A program made the translations under genes and the position numbers. The notes under the pieces are model-generated. The model saw nothing but the letters and a program-made list of their open reading frames with translations. It searched no databases and was not told the origin of the DNA. A stretch of DNA of 64,000 bases. It comes from Cladosporium sp. IMV 00045 (lineage: Eukaryota > Ascomycota > Dothideomycetes > Cladosporiales > Cladosporiaceae). Where the stretch lies: positions 1-64,000 of the forward strand of contig MSJI02000672.1 in the NCBI GenBank assembly GCA_001931905.2, written 5' to 3'. Shown piece by piece: positions 11,002 through 25,122 of this stretch. Each line of letters opens with the position of its first letter. The stretch's first letter is position 1.

Positions 11002-11103
11002 AAGCAGGAGGCCAAGTCAGTAGCCAAAAATTCATATTCAAACATGTTTTAGGCCTGTATATATGCTAGGTCTGTTCCATAAATTTCTCGAACGCTGCAA
11101 AAC
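11002..11103 (+). repeat. Direct repeat, right copy
   Basis: Right member of the pair with 9925-10020, about 1.08 kb apart. It has a small AT insertion (TATATATG) relative to the left copy. Core differences are transitions. Confidence 0.7.
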
Positions 11104-11463
11104 GTCGCTGGAGAAACAAAATGACCGTTACTGTATGCCTCAAACAATCCAAGAACGAACATCCCTTAGCCTTTGGTGCACATACCTTCTGCGTCCGTAC
11201 ACTCAAAGCGGATTTCACTATTGCGAGACCTACCTCCCTGGAAAGGCATGTCCGTGGTCTTCGTCTAGAGAAAAGGAAGACCCGATGATTCGAATGGTGA
11301 TTATATTAAATGCCTGACCCGCTAATAACATCGCCTCATGCTTCTCTATCCGCAAGAACAATAAAACAACACACCGCTAGAGAAAACCTCCCTAAACGCA
11401 CCATTAAACAACACACCATCCCCTCGCCATCAGAACAGCCAAAAACCAACACCGAAAAAATCC

Positions 11464-12723
11464 CTACCCACTCTGCCCCTCCACCACCCACTTAACCTCC
11501 TTCCCCTCCTTCTCGCCAAAGACCTTCTCCCTCCCCGCCCCGACCATGAAATCCCTCGCCTTAATCAACCAGACCGCCCAACTCGGCACCCTCCAACCCC
11601 AAATCGCACCAACCCCGCCTTGCCTCCCGACAGGAACCAACTGCAGCTCCCTCAACTCCGGCACGTAGATCCTGTCCTTCCCCTGGACCTCCAACCCGTC
11701 GTGAGCGGCCAAAATGTCCCGCTGCATATTCGACGCCAGGACAGGGACTTCGAGTTGGATTTCCGGGATGCCGCCACGCGTGAAAGAGGTGATGTCGCCC
11801 AGGGCGTAGACGCGGGGTCCTGCTGCGTCGGGGGCGCGGAGGGTCGACTCGGTGGCGAGCACGCGGCCGCGCGAGTCGAGGAGGTGGGAGGGGATGTAGG
11901 ATGTGAGGGGCGTGATGCCGATGGAGGGGATGTAGAGGTCTGTGAAAAGGGTAGTGGAGTCGGAGAGGGTTATTTCTGTCTGGCTGGGTTGGGAGGGCGA
12001 GGGGCTGCTCGAGGTCACTTTGATGTTGTATTTGACTTCTACGCCGAGGCGGTGGAGTTTCTGCTCCGCTTCTTTGGCGATGGCGGGGCGGAGGGAGGGG
12101 AGCAGTTTGGAGGAGCTGGTGAGGAGGGTGATGTGCGCTTTGGGGTTGGCGGGTTTGCTTTGGAACCAGCCTGGTGTGCCGTTGAGGAACTCGGCGATTT
12201 CGCCTGCGGTTTCCACGCCGGCTGGTCCGCCTCCGGCGATGACGATGGATTTGGCGTTTTTCACTTGTGTAGACATGGTGGCGAGGGCGTCTTCGATCTC
12301 TTCGTGGGAGTTGCCATGGCTGGACTGCGTGAGCGAGCTGGTCTTGGAGCCCGTCGCGAGTACGAGGGCGTAGTAGTCCAATGCCGTTTCTTCACCCGAA
12401 GGTAACTTGATCGAGACGGTCCTCTTCTCCGGATCCCAAAAGGTGGCTTTCCCGACTACGAACTGGACCTTGTCGCCGTACTGTTTGAATCCAGGCTCGA
12501 TGTCGAGAAAGAGTTTGTCGTTGGGCATGAGCGCAGAGCTGGCGATGGCGCGCGGCGAGGCATGTCTTTGGTAGAATTTGGGTGACGCATTGACGAGGGT
12601 GACCTTGTATCTGACGGTGGGAGAGGTCGGTAGGTTTGGATAGACGTGTTTGAGGAAGTAGTGAGTGGCACTCAGACCGGCGTACGAGGCGCCCAGGAAA
12701 ACGATGTTGCGTGTCTCCGACAT
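11464..12723 (-). CDS. AIF/AMID-like FAD-dependent NAD(P)H oxidoreductase, copy A
   Basis: An intronless 419-residue pyridine nucleotide-disulphide oxidoreductase. The FAD-binding N-terminus is FLGASYAGLSATHYF (residues 9-23), the NAD-binding second Rossmann motif is VIAGGGPAGVETAGE, and the C-terminal FAD contact is VYALGDIT. There is no CxxxxC redox disulphide, which fits the apoptosis-inducing-factor/AMID (Aif1-like) class or type-II NADH dehydrogenase relatives. No mitochondrial presequence is visible from this start. The start MSETRN at 12723 was chosen because copy B is only open from this same Met; in copy A the frame is open further upstream without similarity support. Relative to copy B it lacks a four-residue stretch in the Ser/Pro/Gln-rich loop. 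Confidence 0.9.
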   Translation of the reverse strand: MSETRNIVFLGASYAGLSATHYFLKHVYPNLPTSPTVRYKVTLVNASPKFYQRHASPRAIASSALMPNDKLFLDIEPGFKQYGDKVQFVVGKATFWDPEKRTVSIKLPSGEETALDYYALVLATGSKTSSLTQSSHGNSHEEIEDALATMSTQVKNAKSIVIAGGGPAGVETAGEIAEFLNGTPGWFQSKPANPKAHITLLTSSSKLLPSLRPAIAKEAEQKLHRLGVEVKYNIKVTSSSPSPSQPSQTEITLSDSTTLFTDLYIPSIGITPLTSYIPSHLLDSRGRVLATESTLRAPDAAGPRVYALGDITSFTRGGIPEIQLEVPVLASNMQRDILAAHDGLEVQGKDRIYVPELRELQLVPVGRQGGVGAIWGWRVPSWAVWLIKARDFMVGAGREKVFGEKEGKEVKWVVEGQSG

Positions 12724-13295
12724 TGCTGTGATGCTATCGTCCGCGGTGCTGTGTCGTGAGTTTGGGGTTTCTGCAGCGAACAAAAGCTCACTCTGGACAC
12801 TTGTGAAGTAGGAGGCAAATGTTCTGTTGTTTACCTGGAATTCAAGTCGACCAAGTGGAGTCGCGGTCAACCATTTATTGTTCACGGTGAGCTCGTACAA
12901 GTTGTGACACTCGGCCCTTCAAGCCACCGACAGTCAGCAAGGCACACAATTTTCTGTCTGCCTGGCACAAATCTGATGCATAGCCTGCACCTTACCAATC
13001 TTTGATAGCGCTGAAGTGCGAAACAGCTGATTGATCTGTAAGCAGGCGTGGACAAAGGACAAAGCCGGCGAGATTGCATCCCGGCTCCGGCTTCCAAGAG
13101 CCGAAGCCCCGAGCCTTGCACTGCAGTGAATGAAGTCAAGGCAAGAATACCTAGGTAGAAATTGTACAACACATAACACTTCATTTGCGATAATGTCATT
13201 GAACAGTTACGAAAAGAGCTAACGTATGTGGGTATCGATTTTAACAAAACAAACACGGAAAACGTGCGGAAAAAGGCTTCGATCAGGTGTCAAGT
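12724..13295. other. Spacer between FAD copy A and SMC5 fragment
   Basis: No gene. Clearly homologous to 16949-17529 but with many more substitutions and small indels than the flanking exons. It contains the FAD gene promoter and the SMC5 3' flank. Confidence 0.75.
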
Positions 13296-14139
<844 letters not shown>

Positions 14140-14159
14140 NNNNNNNNNNNNNNNNNNNN
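14140..14159. other. Assembly gap (20 N)
   Basis: Twenty Ns interrupt the sequence exactly where homology to the intact SMC5 stops on the left and an unrelated frame begins on the right. The true gap length is unknown, so the join should not be read as a natural breakpoint. Confidence 0.99.
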
Positions 14160-15066
14160 TGGCTCCAGCAGGAGAGACCTCTTCTCCGGCTTTCTCGCCA
14201 TCGACTTCTTTCTCCGGGACCACGCCTTCCACATCCTGTTTCCCCGTCTCAGGAGAATAAGACGACGATGGAGATGGCTCCACACGAGCACCATTTTCCA
14301 CATCCCCACTCTGGCTCTGGCTTCCCGCCACCATTCCAACAACAGAAACCTCAGCACTCGCCTTCTGACTTCCAGATGACGTCGACGTGGAAGCGATCAC
14401 GCTGCCAGCAGCAGAATCCATCTGTTCAAAGTACGAAGCCAAGAGTTTGACCCTCGAGGCTTGGAGTGAGGAGGCGAGATCTGTGCCTGCAGTGTGCGAG
14501 TGGACTGGTGTTGCGACCGAGACGAAAGGGTCGGTCAAGGTGGAAGTTGCGAGGACAGCTACTTTCGGAGATTCGGACGCGGCCTCGCATTTTCTTGGTT
14601 TGAGGCTGGTCTTGAGAGCGTGATCTTCACTGTTGGTGGAACGGAGGAGGACTTCGAGACTCTCACGATCCTTTGCCTTGCTGGCCGGTGTGTCGCGGAT
14701 GCCTTCATGCTTGGTGGACGAGCGGAGCAGGAGCTTGAGACTCTCGTAATCCTTGGCTTTGGAGGTCGGAGTTTCAGGGATGGCCCTTTTGGCGTCGTAT
14801 AAATTGATACGGGCACTGGACCCATACTCGCCAAGTCTGCATCGTTTGCGCTTTGGCGTTTGTGGCGTGGAAGAGAGTGGAGCGCGCGACGGTGGTGTAT
14901 GTGGCATGGTCGAGGGATGGCATTTCAGGGATGGAGTCGCTGGGGAAGCAAGAGACGCTGCTGTGCGCGCCTCGCTATTGCTGGTGAGGTAATGAAGATC
15001 GGTACCACTTCCCGGTTGGCCCACATTGGCCGAGAAGGAGAAAGAGAAGTTGAGGTTGAGAACCAT
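14160..15066 (-). CDS. Unknown Ser/Thr/Pro-rich protein, C-terminus lost in gap
   Basis: Open for 302 codons from ATG 15066 into the N gap, so the 3' end is missing. I do not recognise it. Visible features are a basic cluster PQTPKRKRCRLGEYG near residues 70-85 and two imperfect internal repeats, TPTSKAKDYESLKLLLRS and TPASKAKDRESLEVLLRS, about 29 residues apart. A long Ser/Thr-rich tail is rich in SP and TP sites. An alternative start is the Met in STMPHTPPSRAPL. Many TP sites and a basic patch would suit a nuclear, CDK-regulated protein, but that is speculation. It lies between the two copies of the duplicated segment and has no counterpart elsewhere in the window. Confidence 0.6.
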
Positions 15067-15676
15067 CTTGTGTGTGGATGGGTGAGTTCGAAGTAGGACT
15101 TTGGTTTTGGTTGATCGGAGCGAGAGTACAACGACAGGGTTAGTTGAAATTTTATATAAAAGATCTAGAAATAGGCAGCAACATGAGTAGCGAAAGACGA
15201 CGCAGTATTTAGCACTACAAGTGAAGTGTTTGGTGAGCAGTAGTTATATTTCACTGATCACAAAGGAAAAAGAATGATGTAGCAAAAGTTCACTTGTTGG
15301 CTGTGAAGCAAGCAATACATGAATAGTCACTTTCCAAATTCACTTCGGAAGCAAATGAAAAGAAGATGAAGAATTCATTCACTTTCCGTGTCTTATAACC
15401 TTTAGTGCATATGCCTTCTGCGTCCGTACACTTAAAGCACATTTCACTATTAAGAGGCCTACCTTCCTGAAAAGACGATCTCTATAGTCTTCGTCTAGAA
15501 AGAAAGGAAGACCTGATCATTCGAATGCTAATTATATAAAATGCCCAACCCGCTGATATCGCCTAATCAAGAGAATGAGACATTACACCGCTAGAGAAAA
15601 CCTCCCAAAACGCACCACTAAACAACACATCATCCCCTCGCCATCAGGACAGCCAAGTACCAACACTCAAAAAAAC
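15067..15676. other. Intergenic, left edge of duplication copy B
   Basis: Unique sequence to about 15394, then copy B homology begins (compare 11166-11463). An AT-rich TATATAAAA string near 15532 is shared with the other copy in altered form. No gene is seen. Confidence 0.65.
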
Positions 15677-16948
15677 CTACCCACTCTGCCCCTCCACCAC
15701 CCACTTAACCTCCTTCCCCTCCTTCTCGCCAAAAACCTTCTCCCTCCCCGCCCCGACCATGAAATCCCTCGCCTTAATCAACCAAACCGCCCAACTCGGC
15801 AACCTCCAACCCCAAATCGCCCCCACCCCACCCTGCCTCCCGACAGGAACCAACTGCAATTCCCTCAACTCCGGCACGTAAATTCTGTCCTTCCCCTGAA
15901 CTTCCACGCCAGCGTGTGCGGCCAAAATGTCCCGCTGCATGTTCGACGCCAGGACGGGGACTTCCAGTTGGATCTCCGGGATGCCGCCGCGCGTGAAAGA
16001 GGTGATGTCGCCGAGGGCGTAGACGCGGGGTCCTGCTGCGCCGGAGGCGCGGAGGGTCGACTCGGTGGCGAGCACGTGGCCGCGGGAGTCCAGGAGGTGG
16101 GAGGGGATGTAGGAGGAGAGAGGCGTGACGCCGATGGAGGAAATGTAAAGGTCGGTGTAGAGAGTGGTGGAGTCGGAGAGGGTGAGTTTTGTCTGGCTCG
16201 GTTGGTCGGGCTGTTGGGAGGGCGAGGCGCTGCTCGAGGTGACTTTGGTGTTGTATTTGACTTCTACGCCGAGGCGGTGGAGTTTCTGCTCGGCTTCTTT
16301 GGCGATGGCGGGGCGGAGGGAGGGGAGCAGTTTGGAGGAGCTGGTGAGGAGGGTGATGTGGGCTTTTGGGTTGGCGGGTTTGCTTTGGAACCAGCCTGGT
16401 GTGCCGTTGAGGAACTCGGCCACTTCGCCTGCGGTTTCCACGCCGGCTGGGCCGCCTCCTGCGATGACTATGGATTTTGCGTTCTTCACTTGGGAGGACA
16501 TGGTGGCAAGGGCGTCTTCGATCTCTTCGTGGGAGTTGCCATGGCTAGACTGCGTGAGCGAGCTCGTCTTGGAGCCCGTAGCGAGTACGAGGGCGTAGTA
16601 GTCCAATGCCGTTTCTTCACCCGAAGGCAACTTGATCGATACGGTCCTCTTCTCCGGATCCCAAGAGGTGGCTTTCCCGATCACGAACTGGACCTTGTCG
16701 CCGTACTGTTTGAATCCAGGTTCGATGTCGAGGAAGAGTTTGTCGTTGGGCATGAGCGCGGAGCTGGCAATGGCGCGCGGCGAGGCATGTCGTTGGTAGA
16801 ATTTGGGTGATGCGTTGACGAGGACGACCTTATATTTGACGGTGGGAGAGGTAGGTAGGTTTGGATAGACGTGTTTGAGGAAGTAGTGAGTCGCACTCAG
16901 ACCAGCGTATGACGCACCCAGGAAGACGATGTTGCGTGTCTCTGACAT
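15677..16948 (-). CDS. AIF/AMID-like FAD-dependent NAD(P)H oxidoreductase, copy B
   Basis: Intronless, 423 residues, paralogous to the gene at 11464-12723 with only scattered substitutions and one 12-base indel in the loop SASPSQQPDQPSQ. All three nucleotide-binding motifs are identical in both copies (GASYAGLSATHYF, AGGGPAGVETAGE, YALGDIT), and both end WVVEGQSG. This argues that both encode working enzymes. Substitutions cluster in the loop and in surface positions such as TPLSSYIPSHLL. The family transfers electrons from NAD(P)H through FAD to quinone or oxygen and includes fungal Aif1, involved in oxidative-stress cell death. The exact acceptor and location are not deducible. Confidence 0.9.
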   Translation of the reverse strand: MSETRNIVFLGASYAGLSATHYFLKHVYPNLPTSPTVKYKVVLVNASPKFYQRHASPRAIASSALMPNDKLFLDIEPGFKQYGDKVQFVIGKATSWDPEKRTVSIKLPSGEETALDYYALVLATGSKTSSLTQSSHGNSHEEIEDALATMSSQVKNAKSIVIAGGGPAGVETAGEVAEFLNGTPGWFQSKPANPKAHITLLTSSSKLLPSLRPAIAKEAEQKLHRLGVEVKYNTKVTSSSASPSQQPDQPSQTKLTLSDSTTLYTDLYISSIGVTPLSSYIPSHLLDSRGHVLATESTLRASGAAGPRVYALGDITSFTRGGIPEIQLEVPVLASNMQRDILAAHAGVEVQGKDRIYVPELRELQLVPVGRQGGVGAIWGWRLPSWAVWLIKARDFMVGAGREKVFGEKEGKEVKWVVEGQSG

Positions 16949-17529
16949 TGCTGTGATGTTATTATGGTCCGCGGTGCTGTGTCGTGAGATTTGGGTTTTC
17001 TGCTGCGAGCAAAAGCTGGCTCTGGATATTTGTGAAGTAGGAAGAAAATGTTCTGTTGTTTACCTGGAATTCAAGTCAACGAAGCGGAGTCGACGATTTA
17101 TTATCTATTAGTGGCGGACTCGCATGATCTGGAACACTCAGCTCTTCAAGCCACCGACAGTCAGCAAGGCACACAATTCGATGTCTGACTAGCACAAATT
17201 CCATGGATAGCCTGCACTTTACCAATCGTTGATAGCGCTGAAGACCGAGATAGCTGATTACTCTGTAAGCAGCTTCAGCAGCCAGCGCCAACAAAGCATA
17301 AAGTCGGCGAGATTGCATTCCGCCTCCCGCCTCGGCTCGTGGAAATTCCGAGCCTTACACTACATTGTGAAATGAAAGCAAAATACCTTAGTATTTGTAC
17401 AATAGGAAACCCTTCATTTGCAATAAAGCCATTGAAAGGTTACGAAAAGAGCTAACGTAATGGGGTATCAATGTTGAACAAAACAAACATGTCAGATGTG
17501 CGGGAAAAGGCTTTGGTCAGGTGTCATCT
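16949..17529. other. Spacer between FAD copy B and SMC5
   Basis: Homologous to 12724-13295 at visibly lower identity than the exons. No gene seen. Confidence 0.75.
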
Positions 17530-21148
<3,619 letters not shown>

Positions 21149-21610
21149 TTCTGCGACGGGTAGGTGCGTTGATCAGCCTATCTGCAATAATAGTGGCATG
21201 CCTTGAAGTTCGCGAGAGACGCGAGGGACGCGTCGTTGAACCTTTGCGCTAAGCCCAATTGGTTAAAGTGACTTCTCTGCCCTCTTCACGTTTCAGACGA
21301 TTCCTGATGATTGTGAGCTGAGAACCTTAGTAGAGAAAGGGTGCTCAAAAACGAGAGATGTGTTGAGATGGTCACGACAAAAACAATCTTTACTATGGAA
21401 ATGCGATGGCGTGAGCGACCGAACGTTTGGAATGTTCTGAAGTTGCTCGAGACAGCAACATGAAAAGCTCGGCGCATTGAAGTAGTAGAAAAATGTTGGT
21501 GAATGTCGCTTTACAATTTTTTTTCATGGTTATGCGCGGTATTATACACTCTCCTTCCCAATCTTCAAACTACACAAGATTTTCCGTAGATTGCAGAAAA
21601 TGGCATCCAT
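21149..21610. other. Intergenic region
   Basis: SMC5 5' flank and fumarase 3' flank. No gene. A D-arm-like string (AGCCCAATTGGTTAAAG, about 21252) does not extend into a tRNA. Confidence 0.6.
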
Positions 21611-23254
21611 CTATTTCTTCTCCTTAGGGGCGACCATGAGCTCAGGGCGAACGACGCTGTCGAACTCCTCAGAGGTCAGAGCCTTGAGCTCCATGGCGCT
21701 CTCCTTGAGGGTGAGACCCTTCTTGTGGGCGTTCTTGGCGACCTTGCTGGCCATGTCGTAGCCAATGAGGGGGTTCAGGCAGGTGACCAGCATGAGCGAC
21801 TCGTTGAGAAGGGCGTTGATGCGGGTCTCGTCGGCCTCAAGACCCTCGATCAAATGGGTGCGGAAGCTGGTCATGCCGTCGGCGAGCAGACGGGAAGAGT
21901 GGAGGAGGTTGGAGATCATGACGGGCTTGAAGACGTTGAGCTCGAAGTTACCCTGGGAGCCGGCGAAGGTGACAGCGGCATTGTTGCCGAAGACCTGGGC
22001 GCACAGCATGGTCATGGACTCGCACTGAGTCGGGTTGACCTTGCCGGGCATGATGGAGCTGCCAGGCTCGTTCTCGGGGAGCTTGAGCTCAGCAAGACCG
22101 CAACGAGGACCGGAGCCGAGGAAACGGATGTCCTGGGCGATCTTGAAGAGAGAGGTGGCAAGGACGTTGAGCTGGCCGTGAGCCTCGACAATGGCGTCGT
22201 GGGCGGCAAGAGCCTCGAACTTGTTAGGGGCAGTGATGAACTGAGTGCCGGTCATCTTGGTAACCTCCTCGGCGATGCCCTCAGCGAAACCCTTGAAGCT
22301 GTTCAAGCCAGTGCCGACGGCAGTACCACCCTGGGCGAGCATACGCAGGCGGGGAAGAGCAGATTCAACACGCTCAATGCCGTACTCAAGCTGAGTAACG
22401 TAGCCGGAGAACTCCTGACCAAGAGTCAAGGGAGTGGCATCCTGCAAGTGAGTGCGACCGATCTTGATGATCTTCTCAAACTGCTCGCTCTTGGCCTTGA
22501 TGGCGTCCTTGAGGGCCTTCAGGGAGGGGAGGAGAGACTGCTCGAGGTCGATGACAGCGGCAATGTGCATGACCGTAGGGAAGGTGTCGTTGGAAGAGGC
22601 ACCCATGTTGACGTGGTCGTTGGGGTGGACGGGCTTCTTGCTGCCCATGGTGCCGCCGAGGATCTCAATGGCGCGGTTTGAGATGACCTCGTTGGCGTTC
22701 ATGTTGGACTGAGTGCCGGAACCGGTCTGCCAGACGACCAGAGGGAAGTGGTCAACCAGCTTGAGCGAGGCAACCTCCTCGGCGGCCTGGACAATAGCGT
22801 TACCCAGCTTAGGGTCTACGATTCCATGCTCGTCAGCGTGTTATGCTCTTTCTCTTCAAGTAACCAGTGTATCCAGCCTACCGAGTCCATATTTCATGTT
22901 GACCGTCGCGGCAGCACCCTTCAGGATACCGAAAGCCTTGATGATGGGAGGCTGCATGCGGTCCTGAGGCTGGTTGATCTTGAAGTTGCCGAGCGAGCGC
23001 TGGGTCTGCGCTCCCCAGTACTTGTCGGACTCGACCTGGAGCTCGCCAAAGGCGTCGGTCTCGGCTCTGGTGTTGACGGACATCTTGGTGGTGGTTGCGA
23101 AGGTGCGGGCTTTGCTCAAGGTAGCGGGAGTCTGGTTGCGAAGGATGGGAGAGGTAGAGAGAGCAGCACCAAGACGAGGAGTAGCTCTCTGACGCAGTGC
23201 GGGGCTGCGGGCAGCTGTGGTGCAAATGCTGCGGGCGGTGGATCTACACAACAT
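21611..23254 (-). CDS. FUM1: Fumarate hydratase, class II (mitochondrial/cytosolic)
   Basis: Exons 23254-22882 and 22815-21611 (GTAGGC...CGTAG) encode 525 residues. The enzyme interconverts fumarate and malate in the TCA cycle. The N-terminus is an Arg/Ser/Ala-rich mitochondrial presequence ([17 protein letters not shown]). A second in-frame Met at residue 58 ([12 protein letters not shown]) begins right before the mature domain and could give a cytosolic form. Class II hallmarks are [42 protein letters not shown] and the fumarase/aspartase signature [15 protein letters not shown] at about 376-390. The intron falls in KYGLDPKLG. Codon use is strongly biased to C-ending codons, as in highly expressed fungal genes. 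Confidence 0.97.
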
Positions 23255-23709
23255 TGTGTCTAGCGGTCAATGCTGTCTAGAGGGATGATGTTGGACGAGA
23301 ATTATTGGGGAGCTCGCAAAGTAAAGTGTATGGCAACTTCCCGCCCAGGGCCTACGTTCTCCAAGTTCGGATCATTTCGGACCACCGAGGAGGATCCCCA
23401 GCTCTACTCCCTCCGCAACTCCGCCCAATAAATGATCAAGGGGATCATCTAATGGAACTTGGCAACCCTACGGCTGTTACGGAGCACGCGGATACACACT
23501 TTCTCACACTTGTGAGGTTTGCTAGCTGGGGAGAAAACAGGCCGGATATCTGATCCTACTTCTTCCGTTCGGCCAACCGGCTTGTTTCAATTAACATCAT
23601 AACGAACAACTTCACGATTCATTTAGAAACACTCCTCATGTTTGAAAAAGAGACATAGCAGGCTGACCTTTAAAAAAACACATCATATAATCATCGCAAT
23701 AGCCAAACA
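23255..23709. other. Intergenic region
   Basis: FUM1 promoter and the 3' flank of the frameshifted GPI-type gene. No further feature recognised. Confidence 0.6.
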
Positions 23710-24406
23710 TCATCCCTGCAAAACCGCAGCCAAAACCGCCACTGCACCACCAGCTCCCGAGAACGCCATCGCAGTCTGCCTAGCACCCGAATCAACACTC
23801 GCCGTAGGCACGATCTGATCATCCGAAGTCTTCACGCCGGCGTAAGAGACCTCTCCCTCAGAACTCGCCGTCGGCATGGCAGGGATTGCCGCACTCCCAG
23901 TCACCGCAGGCGTGTAGTAAGACGCGACCTCAGTGACATCGGCCAAAGGGTCGGAGAACGTCCAGGACTCCGTCGCCGTGACAGGAGTCTCAGAAGCCAG
24001 CAGGTTGTTGACCATGCTCTGGTAGCCTTGAGTCGGCGTCGTTTCCGCCTCGCAGTAGTCGCTCATTGCGGATTCGATGATGTCCATCCGTGAGCTTTGA
24101 AGCATGCCATGCATCCGACTATCTGGTCGCTGTGTTGGGATTGGCGGAAGCAGACGCGCTGCGTTTCGGAGGGTTGTTCTGCGTCGTAATCGAGATCCTC
24201 GTCCGGGCCGGCATTCCACGTGCACTTGTCCACTGTGGTGAAGTAGGCGTTGCAAGGGTATTCGAGGCTGCGTTCGTGGGTAGTGCTGTTATGAGGATAG
24301 CACACCGCCATGAGATCTGTCAAGGCATCGTCGGCTCTCCCTTGCTGAGCAGGAATGCGTTGTTGACGCCGGTCAAGGCGAGAGCCAGGAGAGCGAGATG
24401 GTTCAT
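23710..24406 (-). pseudogene. Secreted Cys-rich GPI-type protein with two apparent frameshifts
   Basis: Three frames in sequence resemble the intact neighbour at 25123-25965. From ATG 24406 a signal peptide is encoded (MNHLALLALALTGVNNA) but its frame stops soon after. A one-base shift near 24326-24332 leads into DDALTDLMAVCYPHNSTTHE, matching DDVDLHEHLLEACEPFNSTGH of the neighbour. A second one-base shift after CFKAHG (about 24090) leads into MDIIESAMSDYCEA and the Ser/Thr/Ala tail, ending with a GPI-like hydrophobic C-terminus (GAGGAVAVLAAVLQG). Both shifts need one missing base, and no GT-AG intron fits. It is either a young pseudogene or carries sequencing indels. The family role (cell-wall or secreted protein) is inferred from its signals only. 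Confidence 0.6.
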
Positions 24407-25122
24407 GGCGATATGTTGAAGAAACAAGTCAAGCCGAGATTGAGCGGACAAAACCTGGATATCAAGTAACAATAGACAAGAGAAGCCACATGCTTAAAGG
24501 CTCTCTATATCATTCTTATATAGCAGCGCAATGCTGCGCGATGAATCGCCTAGCAAGAAAGCATACGAGCCAAACGGAGGTTGAACACGAAGTGTCAGAG
24601 CGTAGAATCAGCTGAATCCATCTCTCGTGTCATTGAACCTGGGTGAGAATGGGCTCGGATTACCGTCGGTCACATCAGCCAAATAACATGTTCAAAGGGA
24701 TAGGTCTAACAGGAATTGAGGAGCACACAGTGAGGAGCCGCTTGTTCGAAACAATAATGGGAAATGGTATCTCAAGATAAGGGCTAATTATAGGTTTGCA
24801 ATAGAGCAGTCCTGAGAAGTCCGCCAATCATTCAGCTCCAGCTGAGCCAAGCCTGCAGTAGTATCGAAGAGAACTATTGATGTGCAAAGTTGGATGTTCT
24901 TGCACGCCTGACAAAAAGAACGTATTGCCCCTGTCCTCCGCTCTGGGCAGGTGATCTATGGCGGCTTGGGATCGTGTCTGTGCGAGGAAGACTGAAGAAC
25001 CTCGAAGGCTGTTTGAATGGAGAGATTCCTGGAATATGCATTGGTATGGCGGAGAGGCGTGCGTATCTTGGGCCTTGTAATGGGTATAGAATGGATGGAG
25101 TTGGAAATGGACGCAGGAAATC
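24407..25122. other. Intergenic region
   Basis: Promoter of the frameshifted gene on the left (TATATA at about 24517-24522) and 3' flank of the intact paralog on the right. No gene supported. Confidence 0.55.
24515..24523 (-). promoter_or_regulatory. TATA box candidate
   Basis: The minus-strand reading TATATAAG lies about 110 bases upstream of the ATG at 24406, a normal fungal TATA distance. Confidence 0.4.

Larger units (their letters stand above)
9925..11103. mobile_element. Decayed retroelement remnant bounded by ~95-bp direct repeats
   Basis: Two similar ~95-bp segments, 9925-10020 and 11002-11103, flank this region in direct orientation. Each contains the shared string TTCATATTCAAACATGTTTT. 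Between them lies a gag zinc-knuckle frame, tandem repeats and stop-riddled acidic coding remnants (DEESDGEEDNVED type). In the best-aligned core the repeat copies differ only by transitions, the pattern expected after RIP. The flanking repeats could be LTR pieces or a separate inserted repeat; no TG...CA ends or target-site duplication were established. Confidence 0.55.

Noticed and set aside
21245..21300. D-arm-like AGCCCAATTGGTTAAAG
   Set aside because: No matching T-arm or acceptor stem downstream.
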